Under the pieces are notes generated by a model, which had not been told where the DNA came from, ran no database searches, and was given only the letters and a program-made list of their open reading frames with translations. Source: Gammaproteobacteria bacterium (GTDB lineage: Bacteria > Pseudomonadota > Gammaproteobacteria > Nitrosococcales > Methylophagaceae). Taken from it: a stretch of DNA of 6,203 nucleotides. The stretch's first letter is position 1. Every line of letters begins with the position of its first letter. The DNA is taken from contig NVVP01000037.1 in the NCBI GenBank assembly GCA_002402245.1, forward strand, positions 3,883 to 10,085, given 5' to 3'. Both the position numbers and the translations under genes were made by a program. Below, piece by piece: positions 1 to 5,507 of the stretch.

Positions 1-323
1 ACATGAGCCACAATCATTGGGCCAGGGTTTGAACCTTCAAAAGTCATTGCTTGCACAAAAGCCCCCGGTGCAATTTCAATTTCCTTTTCAATAATTTCCA
101 TTGTCATCGCAACAATTTTAGGAGCACCTTTGGCAACCTGATTATGTTCAGGTAAAAATGGCGGTGCCACTAAGATCTGAGTAATATGTTCTAAGCCTTC
201 GGCTTTAGATGTACTTGCTACACTTCCAACTGCAAGTGCTTCAGCAGCTAATGACAATGACGAGAAGGTCATTAACGATGTTGCTAACGTTAGCCCTAAG
301 CCTAACAGTTTAAATTTTTTCAT
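1..323 (-). CDS. nirK: Copper-containing nitrite reductase (class I NirK), N-terminal part, cut by the window edge
   Basis: Periplasmic NirK reduces nitrite to nitric oxide, the substrate of the NO reductase encoded upstream. Only the first 107 codons are visible. Residues 1 to about 26-29 form a Sec-type signal peptide: Lys residues near the start, a hydrophobic core, and a cleavage site near SLA/AEA. The mature part then follows the class I NirK pattern: APPFLPEHNQVAKG at 53-66, a PKIVAMTMEIIEKEIEI strand at 68-84, and QAMTFEGSNPGPMIVAH at 91-107. This corresponds to the 'AMTFNG.VPGP' start of the first cupredoxin domain. The type 1 and type 2 copper ligands lie beyond the window edge and cannot be checked. 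ATG at 321-323 is preceded by AGGAGA at 333-338, 9 bases upstream. The gene lies 195 bp downstream of norD and has its own predicted anaerobic promoter. A general multicopper oxidase is the alternative, but the EKEIEI and NPGPMIV block fits NirK better. Confidence 0.9.
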   Translation of the reverse strand, partial: MKKFKLLGLGLTLATSLMTFSSLSLAAEALAVGSVASTSKAEGLEHITQILVAPPFLPEHNQVAKGAPKIVAMTMEIIEKEIEIAPGAFVQAMTFEGSNPGPMIVAH

Positions 324-381
324 AATTATCTCTCTCCTAATAGTGTTATAAAAAACAACGAACGAAAACTAGGTAAGTAAA

Positions 382-387
382 ATTATG
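382..387 (-). promoter_or_regulatory. Predicted -10 element of the nirK promoter
   Basis: On the minus strand this reads CATAAT, one mismatch from TATAAT. If its last base is -7, transcription starts near position 375 and leaves a leader of about 52 nt before the nirK ATG. No good -35 hexamer is visible at the usual distance. That fits an activator-dependent promoter in which the FNR-type box at 410-423 takes the place of the -35 element. The start site is inferred from spacing only. Confidence 0.55.
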
Positions 388-409
388 GAATCAGGCCAGA
401 GCGAGTACC

Positions 410-423
410 TTGATATAAATCAA
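410..423 (-). promoter_or_regulatory. FNR/Dnr/NNR-family binding site upstream of nirK
   Basis: The site is TTGATATAAATCAA, a perfect inverted repeat of the TTGAT-N4-ATCAA consensus bound by CRP/FNR-family regulators (FNR/Anr, and the NO-responsive Dnr/NNR type). Its centre (416.5) is 41.5 bases from the start site predicted from the CATAAT box, the classic class II activator position. I saw no second copy of comparable quality in the window. The site suggests induction of nirK under low oxygen, NO or both; sequence alone does not tell Anr from Dnr/NNR. The rest of the norD-nirK gap (424-518) is AT-rich, and I see no gene or convincing terminator in it. Confidence 0.85.
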
Positions 424-518
424 TAATGATGCAAATGACATACAATTAATGTGGTTTTATGGGCTTTGCCATATCTTCATATTTATAGATTAAATTAGTC
501 GCGTCAGATAAACGAAGA

Positions 519-2357
519 TTAATGCGTTAATCGCAAATAAAGACTGGCTAATTTTAAGGGTAGATCTTCTATTTTTTTAATCCAGATATAGGCATTTTTA
601 CCGAATAAATAAGGTAAATATTCTTCAGCCTTTTCATCAATGGTGACGCAAAAAGGTTGTAGGCCTTTTTTCTCAGCTTCAATAATTGCTTGGCGTGTAT
701 CTTCAATTCCGTAACGACCTTCATATTTATCTAGATCATTAGGCTTGCCATCGGTGACAATTAATAACAATTTTTGGCTTGTTTTTTCTTGTTCTAATAG
801 GTGGGTTGCATGGCGTATTGCTGCTCCCATACGGGTGTAATAGCCAGGTTTAACAGCTTCAATATAACCGCGGACATCATCATTATAATCCTGATCAAAG
901 TCTTTAATTTTATGAAAGCGAACATGATTACGATTACGCGAAGAAAAGCCATGTAAAGCAAAGCGATCACCCGTTACATCCAAGGCTTCTGCAAACAAAT
1001 ACAGGGCATCACGGATAACGTCTATCACTCGTGCTGAATTATTAATATGGGCATCGGTTGATAACGATAAATCAGCCAATAATAAACATGATAAATCACG
1101 TGTTTCATTACGAATATCACGATAAACCGGCATATCACTATTTACCGTTCCCCTTTTACGATCGGCTAAAAAGTGAATATAGTTATCTAAGTCTAATTCA
1201 CTCCCTTCTGTTTGCCGACTTAACCAATGACGTTGTGGCCGTAATATCTCAAACTGTCGGCGTATTTTTCTCGCTTGTGCTTTCAACCGTGGTGGAAGTG
1301 CCATCGGTTCAACATCACGAGCAGCCATAGTAATAAGACGGCAATGATCTTTTTGCATCACTCGCTTTTTATAATCCCATTCATCAATAGGCAGCCCTTC
1401 ACCTAAAACAATGTCATCATAATCATTAGATGGTAAATCTAGGTCTAATTTAATTTTACTTGAGGTGGTAGCATTATCTTGAGCGACACTAATACTATCC
1501 ATGTCTTCAGCTGTTTGCATGGCACTATCATCATCGTCGTCATCGGTGGTGCTACGATCTAGTTTGCTAAATTCACCCCAGCTCCACAGGCTTTCCAGCC
1601 TAAAGCTCATTAAGCCACCCTCACCTTCTGGCATATCTTCGCGTAAGCCTTTTTTACGCTTTTTTTGTTGTTGGTCTATCTTTTTAGTGTGTACCGCATC
1701 CGCAAGATCAGGATCAAACACCGATTTAGATTCTTCCCGTTCTAGCAGAGAAGGAGCTGGATGCAACCAAAGAGTCACCGGTTGCGGTGGCCGTTTGGCA
1801 TACTCTAACGTTACTTTGTCAGTTAAATTATTCAAGGCATATCTAATGGCCAATTCTTGCTTAGCTTCACCGGTAGATAAGTCTTCTGGGTTTGGACGTT
1901 GTTGAAGATGAGCGACTAATAAATGCTCATATTTAGATTTAAGGCCCGGCCATAACGCTAATATTTTACGCGTTCGATATTGATTACGGCTTATCCAATC
2001 ACCTTCATCAATAGTCACAACTGATAAGGCTGTTAACCATAAATACAAATCCATATTCAGCTGGCGTGTTGGGAATAAAGCAATGCTATCGGGTAGTTTT
2101 AGTGATTCTTCATCTCGTGATGCATATTGAACTTTATTGCCACTGCCTGCAATTCGTTGTAATAACGAACGTTTAGCATTCATATCCGAATCTGTTGCAG
2201 ATTTTACATGTAAACCTGCTTCACCACCCAAGGCTCGAAAAAAAATGCCTGCAGTATAATTAACTTCATCAAAATAAACGATCGCTTCTGGATAATTAAT
2301 ATTAGCTTGCTGGCTAATAAAATTATGCCATATTCCTCCAACCCACTCTTCTAACAT
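519..2357 (-). CDS. norD: NorD, von Willebrand factor A-domain protein for nitric oxide reductase activation
   Basis: NorD is the vWA partner of the AAA+ ATPase NorQ. The pair is required for active cNOR and is implicated in insertion of the non-heme FeB into NorB. The 612 residues are typical for the family. The C-terminal vWA domain (about 424-610) has a complete metal-ion-dependent adhesion site: DLSLS at 429-433 (D429, S431, S433), T508 in YYTRMG, and D536 in IVTDGKPND. The N-terminal 200 residues are the less conserved helical part. Between them is a charged linker with a basic stretch (about 229-239, QQQKKRKKG) and a run of six aspartates (272-277), which may be flexible. No signal peptide or membrane helix is seen, so a cytoplasmic location is expected. 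ATG at 2357 lies 2 bases after the stop of the zinc-ribbon gene, with a weak AGGT 8 bases upstream. norQ is not directly adjacent, being separated by two small genes. Assignment is firm. Confidence 0.95.
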   Translation of the reverse strand: MLEEWVGGIWHNFISQQANINYPEAIVYFDEVNYTAGIFFRALGGEAGLHVKSATDSDMNAKRSLLQRIAGSGNKVQYASRDEESLKLPDSIALFPTRQLNMDLYLWLTALSVVTIDEGDWISRNQYRTRKILALWPGLKSKYEHLLVAHLQQRPNPEDLSTGEAKQELAIRYALNNLTDKVTLEYAKRPPQPVTLWLHPAPSLLEREESKSVFDPDLADAVHTKKIDQQQKKRKKGLREDMPEGEGGLMSFRLESLWSWGEFSKLDRSTTDDDDDDSAMQTAEDMDSISVAQDNATTSSKIKLDLDLPSNDYDDIVLGEGLPIDEWDYKKRVMQKDHCRLITMAARDVEPMALPPRLKAQARKIRRQFEILRPQRHWLSRQTEGSELDLDNYIHFLADRKRGTVNSDMPVYRDIRNETRDLSCLLLADLSLSTDAHINNSARVIDVIRDALYLFAEALDVTGDRFALHGFSSRNRNHVRFHKIKDFDQDYNDDVRGYIEAVKPGYYTRMGAAIRHATHLLEQEKTSQKLLLIVTDGKPNDLDKYEGRYGIEDTRQAIIEAEKKGLQPFCVTIDEKAEEYLPYLFGKNAYIWIKKIEDLPLKLASLYLRLTH

Positions 2358-2359
2358 CG

Positions 2360-2563
2360 TTAGTTACCTGACCTATTTAACCAATCAGGTGGTAAATAAA
2401 CCATCATGACAAAACAAAATATAACAATCATCACAAACCACCATACAAAGGTAGTTTGTGCTTGAGTGGCATGATTGGGAGGGAGAGGAATACCGCATGC
2501 CCCACAATGGTCATCCTCTTGGCCAAGCTTAGAACCGCATTGTTTACACACGAGACGACTCAC
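2360..2563 (-). CDS. Small zinc-ribbon protein with one C-terminal membrane helix, function unknown
   Basis: This 67-residue protein has an N-terminal zinc ribbon, CKQCG at 6-10 and CGACG at 20-24, giving four cysteines (C6, C9, C20, C23) in the spacing of zinc-ribbon or double-zinc-ribbon domains. A Pro/Gln-rich linker (about 26-37) leads to one hydrophobic helix (about 39-57, FVWWFVMIVIFCF) and a short tail. By the positive-inside trend the ribbon should face the cytoplasm. The start is GTG at 2561-2563, overlapping the TGA of the upstream gene in a GTGA junction. AGGA lies about 11 bases upstream. The gap to norD is only 2 bases, so the gene is surely in the nor operon. I know of no established function. 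A scaffold or metal-sensing role at the membrane for NorQ/NorD is inference from position. The coding call is strong because of the cysteine pattern and the packing. Confidence 0.8.
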   Translation of the reverse strand: MSRLVCKQCGSKLGQEDDHCGACGIPLPPNHATQAQTTFVWWFVMIVIFCFVMMVYLPPDWLNRSGN

Positions 2564-2937
2564 GAGATACGTTTTCCTATGAAAGGATAAATAAATTCTT
2601 TTCCTTGTATCGCTTTAATAAACCCCATCAACCCTACTGCGAGAAATAACGGTACGATAAACATGAAATACACTTCTAAACACACTAAACCTGTTAACGA
2701 TGCATAGCCATCCGTTAATATAATAAATAGGTTAATACCCATAAATATAAGGGTACTCAGGCTACTGCTCATTAAGCTTTGTCTTAAATGCTGCTGGCTA
2801 AATGCAGAACTAGTTGAATAACGCAGTGTATAAAGTCCCCACAATGCAATATATAACACCCCGACAAAAAGTAAATTGCCAATAAAAAAGGCCTGTGCAA
2901 TTACCGCCGTATTATCTTGCTCTTGGGTGGAAGTCAT
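2560..2937 (-). CDS. Three-helix membrane protein, DUF4870-like, in the nor operon
   Basis: This 125-residue protein of unknown function has three predicted membrane helices at about 13-37, 58-75 and 81-107. A polar loop between helices 1 and 2 (SSAFSQQHLRQSL, 43-55) and the tail FIKAIQGKEFIYPFIGKRI (106-124) recall the DUF4870/Tic20-like family. In that family a 'HA..AL' segment follows helix 1, and the last helix ends in a motif like 'A.kG..yryP'. That family match is from memory of the pattern and is moderate at best. The ATG at 2935-2937 is the only early start: an in-frame TAA, the norQ stop, lies one codon upstream. There is no separate Shine-Dalgarno site at good spacing, so translation is probably coupled to norQ. 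The C-terminal part resembles that of the 121-residue protein at 5078-5443, which suggests the two are paralogues. No cofactor-binding motif is seen. Confidence 0.78.
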   Translation of the reverse strand: MTSTQEQDNTAVIAQAFFIGNLLFVGVLYIALWGLYTLRYSTSSAFSQQHLRQSLMSSSLSTLIFMGINLFIILTDGYASLTGLVCLEVYFMFIVPLFLAVGLMGFIKAIQGKEFIYPFIGKRIS

Positions 2938-2940
2938 CCC

Positions 2941-3735
2941 TTACACAACCATCATTTTAGCTTTAACCACTTCCATTAATGCTGCCACGGTTTCATCATC
3001 ATCTGTTAGTGGCTCAATAATCGCAGCCCGACATGCTTCAATTGGATCCAAGCCTGATTTTATTAAGGTAGCGGCATAGACTAATAACCGTGTTGAAGCT
3101 GATTCTTCTAAATCATGGTCTTTTAATATCCGTAAGGCCTGAGCCAACTCTATTAATTGTGTTGATATCGCTAAATTAAGCTGGGTTTCTTGTTGCAGAA
3201 TAGCTGTTTCCGTCTTTTTATCAGGATAATCAAAACGCATAGAGACAAAGCGTTGACGAGTTGAAGGTTTCATTCCTTTTAGCAAATTCTGGTAGCCGGG
3301 ATTATACGATACCACCAGCATAAACTCTGGACTGGCCTTTAACTCTTCACCTGTTCTCTCAATGGGTAAAATACGTCGATTATCTGATAAAGGATGTAAT
3401 ACTACTGTCGTATCCTTACGCGCTTCAACAATCTCATCTAAATAACAAATGGCCCCTTCGCGTACCGCTTTTGTCAAAGGCCCATCTTGCCAATAGGTTT
3501 CGCCATCACCGATTAAATGTCGTCCCACTAAATCAGCTGCGGTGAGATCATCATGGCAGGCAATGGTATATAAAGGTCGGCCTAATTTAGCTGCCATATG
3601 CTCAATGAAACGTGTTTTACCACAGCCTGTCGGCCCTTTTATTAATAAGGGCAGTTGATTTTTATAGGCATGCTCAAATAACTCAACTTCATTATTCTGG
3701 GCTTGGTAATAAGGTATTTCTCTTTTAAAACTCAT
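2941..3735 (-). CDS. norQ: NorQ, MoxR-type AAA+ ATPase (CbbQ/NirQ/NorQ family)
   Basis: NorQ is a cytoplasmic AAA+ ATPase that works with the vWA protein NorD to activate nitric oxide reductase. The 264 residues match the family length. Visible motifs are Walker A GPTGCGKT (34-41), Walker B ICYLDE (96-101), a sensor-1 Asn in VVSYNPGYQ (N145), and arginines in STRQRF (R160, R162) at the expected arginine-finger position. The C-terminal part (about 190-264) corresponds to the CbbQ C-terminal helical domain. ATG at 3733-3735 has GAGGA (3742-3746) 6 bases upstream, and the gene starts 12 bases after the hemerythrin stop. The same family also serves Rubisco (CbbQ) activation. The nor genes on both sides decide for NorQ here. 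Confidence 0.95.
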   Translation of the reverse strand: MSFKREIPYYQAQNNEVELFEHAYKNQLPLLIKGPTGCGKTRFIEHMAAKLGRPLYTIACHDDLTAADLVGRHLIGDGETYWQDGPLTKAVREGAICYLDEIVEARKDTTVVLHPLSDNRRILPIERTGEELKASPEFMLVVSYNPGYQNLLKGMKPSTRQRFVSMRFDYPDKKTETAILQQETQLNLAISTQLIELAQALRILKDHDLEESASTRLLVYAATLIKSGLDPIEACRAAIIEPLTDDDETVAALMEVVKAKMMVV

Positions 3736-3747
3736 TTACTATCCTCA

Positions 3748-4206
3748 TTATGCTGCTTGATAACCTTGCATCACTGCAAACCTAGCCGTCATCATGTCCA
3801 TTGAATTAACATGACCATCAAACCAGTGAGGCCAAATAGAAAATACATACTCTGCAATAACATCAAGATCATGAGTATTTTGCCACGCACTGACTCGTTG
3901 CTTCATATCTTCCAATACCCGTGTGTGTTCTGACGAATGCATGGGATACATGGGGAAATGAGTATCTAACATGAGTTCATTCTCACGCTGAAAATGGTCA
4001 TGCGTATGATCAAGCCACTGTATTAATAATTGACTAAGTTTCATTATTTTCTTATCACTTAAGCTTTCACCTGCCTGATAATCTCTAATCTTTTCACCTA
4101 ATAATTTCACCATATGAATTTCTTCAACATGGGTATTATTCATAAAATCAAGATCAACCTTAGGAATCGTATCTACCTCAAGAATAATATTGTCATCAGT
4201 ATTCAA
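3748..4206 (-). CDS. Hemerythrin-domain protein encoded inside the nor operon
   Basis: This 152-residue single-domain hemerythrin has all seven expected di-iron ligands in order: H26 (NNTH), H71 and E75 (HFQRE), H90 and H94 (HSSEH), and H132 and D137 (HVNSMD). It should form a four-helix bundle with a non-heme di-iron site that binds O2 or NO. No signal peptide or membrane segment is present, so it is probably cytoplasmic. I place the start at TTG (4204-4206), which overlaps the norF TGA as TTGA and has AGAGGGG 8 bases upstream. The first in-frame ATG (4141-4143, residue 22) lacks a well-spaced ribosome site and would cut off the VDLDF segment just before the first ligand, a region normally part of the domain. 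Its place between norF and norQ suggests NO or iron handling linked to cNOR, such as NO scavenging or iron supply to NorB. That role is inference. Confidence 0.9.
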   Translation of the reverse strand: MNTDDNIILEVDTIPKVDLDFMNNTHVEEIHMVKLLGEKIRDYQAGESLSDKKIMKLSQLLIQWLDHTHDHFQRENELMLDTHFPMYPMHSSEHTRVLEDMKQRVSAWQNTHDLDVIAEYVFSIWPHWFDGHVNSMDMMTARFAVMQGYQAA

Positions 4207-4478
4207 TTAAAAAACCCCTCTAAAGTTAAAATAGTAGTAATGGCAATGACTAAAATAACTGCACATAACCAGCTATACATGACCATTTTCCATATTATGG
4301 ATACTCGCCTTAGCATCATAAAGTTACGGATAATAACGATGCCTTTGAATAGCGATATCGCTAACACGGCAAACATCATCATCAAGCCACTATCAACAGA
4401 CTCAGCTAACAAATAACTTGATAGCGTCAATAGGAGCATTACAATCCAAAACCAATGTGCTCGTTGGTAGGGTTTCAT
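4203..4478 (-). CDS. norF: NorF, small membrane protein of the nitric oxide reductase cluster
   Basis: From the ATG at 4476-4478 the protein has 91 residues and three hydrophobic segments (about 9-25, 30-50 and 63-86). The FKGIVIIRNFMMLRR stretch (44-58) resembles the conserved 'lK..lv..hFM.Lr' core of NorF and prokaryotic cytochrome oxidase subunit IV-like proteins. NorF, with NorE, is reported as an accessory protein for full cNOR activity, not a catalytic subunit. The ATG overlaps the norE TGA in an ATGA junction, so translational coupling is expected; no good Shine-Dalgarno site precedes it. The frame is open to a GTG at 4512-4514, which would add 12 residues inside norE. I prefer the ATG because of the junction and because the predicted protein then starts MKPYQRAHWFW, a usual beginning for this family. 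The name rests on position after norE as well as on sequence. Confidence 0.82.
   Translation of the reverse strand: MKPYQRAHWFWIVMLLLTLSSYLLAESVDSGLMMMFAVLAISLFKGIVIIRNFMMLRRVSIIWKMVMYSWLCAVILVIAITTILTLEGFFN
4215..4221 (-). promoter_or_regulatory. Ribosome binding site deciding the TTG start of the hemerythrin gene
   Basis: On the minus strand AGAGGGG lies at the end of norF, 8 bases before TTG at 4204-4206. It is close to the anti-Shine-Dalgarno complement and at good spacing. The first in-frame ATG, 63 bases further on, has only an AAGG about 14 bases upstream. This favours the TTG. Confidence 0.6.
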
Positions 4479-5068
4479 CGAATGATATAAACTAATGGAA
4501 ATAAAATAATCCACACCAAATCAACCATATGCCAATAAGAAGCTCCCGTTTCTATGCCAATATAATTAGCAGAGCTATAAGCACCTCGTTTCGCCTTAAT
4601 GACAATCGCAAACAAAATAATCATGCCTAAGATCACATGTAGAACATGAAATAAGGTCAATGATAGGTAAAACATATAGAAGGTATTGGTAGTTAAGCTA
4701 ATACCCGCTGAGAATTTATCGTAATATTCAATCGTTTTTAAAATAAGAAAAGCAAAGCCAGCTGCTAATGCTGCATAAAGCCAATTAATACAGCTCTTAA
4801 GCTTATTTTCTTTTATCGCATAAACAGCCCGTACCACAAAATAACTCGCACTAATTAATAGCACGGTATTGAGCATGCCTAACTCACGATTAAGCGTTAA
4901 TTGGTAATAATTAAATAGTTCGCTGTACTGCATTTTAGTAACGGCATAAGCCATAAAAAATAATGCAAAAACCAATAATTCCATGAAAATAAATATCCAA
5001 ATGGCAAAGTCACCTGGCAATAACTCATCTTCTATTTCTGCCGGTTCTATATTCACATTACTCAACAA
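4475..5068 (-). CDS. norE: NorE, cytochrome c oxidase subunit III-like membrane protein
   Basis: NorE is an inner-membrane relative of oxidase subunit III (CoxC) found in many nor clusters and reported to support cNOR activity. Up to 197 residues are encoded, with five predicted helices at about 20-43, 64-85, 94-114, 128-158 and 179-196. Family signatures are LPGDFAIWIFIFMEL (17-31, with E30), KTIEYYDKF (111-119, E114), FHVLHVILG (140-148, H141 and H144) and the hallmark ending GIETGASYWHMVDLVWI (171-187). There is no ATG start: the frame is closed by TAA directly upstream of TTG at 5066-5068, and the first in-frame ATG is residue 29, inside helix 1. Candidates are TTG 5068, TTG 5065 and GTG 5056 (residues 1, 2 and 5), none with a strong Shine-Dalgarno site. 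It begins 9 bases after the preceding gene and ends in the ATGA overlap with norF. Identification is firm, the exact start uncertain. Confidence 0.9.
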   Translation of the reverse strand: MLSNVNIEPAEIEDELLPGDFAIWIFIFMELLVFALFFMAYAVTKMQYSELFNYYQLTLNRELGMLNTVLLISASYFVVRAVYAIKENKLKSCINWLYAALAAGFAFLILKTIEYYDKFSAGISLTTNTFYMFYLSLTLFHVLHVILGMIILFAIVIKAKRGAYSSANYIGIETGASYWHMVDLVWIILFPLVYIIR

Positions 5069-5077
5069 TTAATTATC

Positions 5078-5443
5078 TTATTTTGATAGGAACGATTTTT
5101 TTAATTTTTCACCCGTCCAAGATCGCACCATAGTCCATGTTGCAGCCAAAATAAATAAGGCATGACCCAGTACAAAGTAGGACACCACATACACCCATGT
5201 CCAAGGCGACGTTAAACCACCTACAAAGATAATTAAAGCGCTCACTAAAAATAGTGCTACTGCAGCAAATAAGTTTATCTTTATTGCTACAACGCAGTAA
5301 TAACGAGCATAACTATTTTCTGTTGTTTTCTTATAAATTAGTAATAAAACAATAAAACCAATCACGGGGAATAAGGTTAAATTAAGCAGTGAGGCTAAGG
5401 TTGCATTTGAAGCACGTTGTAACTGTAACGAATCTGTTTCCAT
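5078..5443 (-). CDS. Three-helix membrane protein between norB and norE, function unknown
   Basis: I do not recognise a named family with confidence. The 121 residues contain hydrophobic segments at about 14-37, 55-75 and 82-106, separated by a polar loop (KKTTENSYARYY, 38-49), and end in a basic tail SWTGEKLKKSFLSK. The layout, and a nearly gap-free match over the last 50 or so residues, resemble the DUF4870-like protein at 2560-2937 ('LIIF...YFVLGHALFILA...GEK' beside 'LFII...YFMFIVPLFLAV...GKE'), so the two may be paralogues. ATG at 5441-5443 has GGAG 5 bases upstream. The gene follows norB by 64 bases across a stem-loop and precedes norE by 9 bases, so it is an operon member. It has no histidine pairs or cysteines arranged like a cofactor site. 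An assembly or stability role for cNOR is inferred from position only. Confidence 0.8.
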   Translation of the reverse strand: METDSLQLQRASNATLASLLNLTLFPVIGFIVLLLIYKKTTENSYARYYCVVAIKINLFAAVALFLVSALIIFVGGLTSPWTWVYVVSYFVLGHALFILAATWTMVRSWTGEKLKKSFLSK

Positions 5444-5459
5444 TTGAACTCCAATAAAC

Positions 5460-5486
5460 GAATACCCCTTATGAAAAGAGGTATCC
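5460..5486 (-). other. Stem-loop between norB and the accessory genes
   Basis: In the minus-strand transcript two 11-base arms (5476-5486 and 5460-5470) pair around a 5-base loop (5471-5475). Nine pairs are Watson-Crick and two are G-U. The structure starts 21 bases after the norB stop. It is followed by GTTTATTGG, not a clean U-tract, so it is a poor full intrinsic terminator. It could be an attenuating or processing hairpin that protects the 3' end of a norCB message and gives lower expression of the accessory genes. The pairing is seen directly; the role is inferred. Confidence 0.55.
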
Positions 5487-5507
5487 GCTAATATTGACTA
5501 AAAGTAG

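Noticed and set aside
391..441. Possible 16-residue leader peptide (MSFASLLIYIKV...) on the minus strand upstream of nirK
   Set aside because: It runs through the FNR-type box and the predicted promoter, so it would lie upstream of the transcript start, and it has no ribosome binding site.
517..532. Inverted repeat GATTAA-TGCG-TTAATC across the norD stop codon, considered as a terminator
   Set aside because: The stem is only 6 bp, nearly all A-T, and lacks a following U-tract on the minus strand; it is likely chance in AT-rich DNA.
1058..1330. Open frame of 90 codons on the plus strand
   Set aside because: It is antisense to the conserved NorD vWA region, shows no recognisable motif and has no operon context.
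1501..1905. Open frame of 134 codons on the plus strand
   Set aside because: It lies antisense within norD. The Ser run near its start is the complement of the NorD Asp run, and its composition (Ser, Arg, Cys-rich) is that of a shadow frame.
2876..3079. Open frame of 67 codons on the plus strand
   Set aside because: It is antisense across the norQ 3' end and the start of the 125-aa gene, both well supported on the minus strand.
3162..3175. TTGAT-like half site inside norQ as a second FNR-type box
   Set aside because: Only one half matches the consensus and it sits within coding sequence with no promoter elements or gene start nearby.
4114..4416. Open frame of 100 codons on the plus strand
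   Set aside because: It is antisense to norF and the hemerythrin start. Its Ile/Asn/Lys-rich content is expected from AT-rich membrane-gene antisense.
4479..4514. Longer norF starting at GTG 4514
   Set aside because: It would overlap norE by 40 bases and add 12 residues with no ribosome site, while the ATG at 4478 forms a clean ATGA junction with the norE stop.
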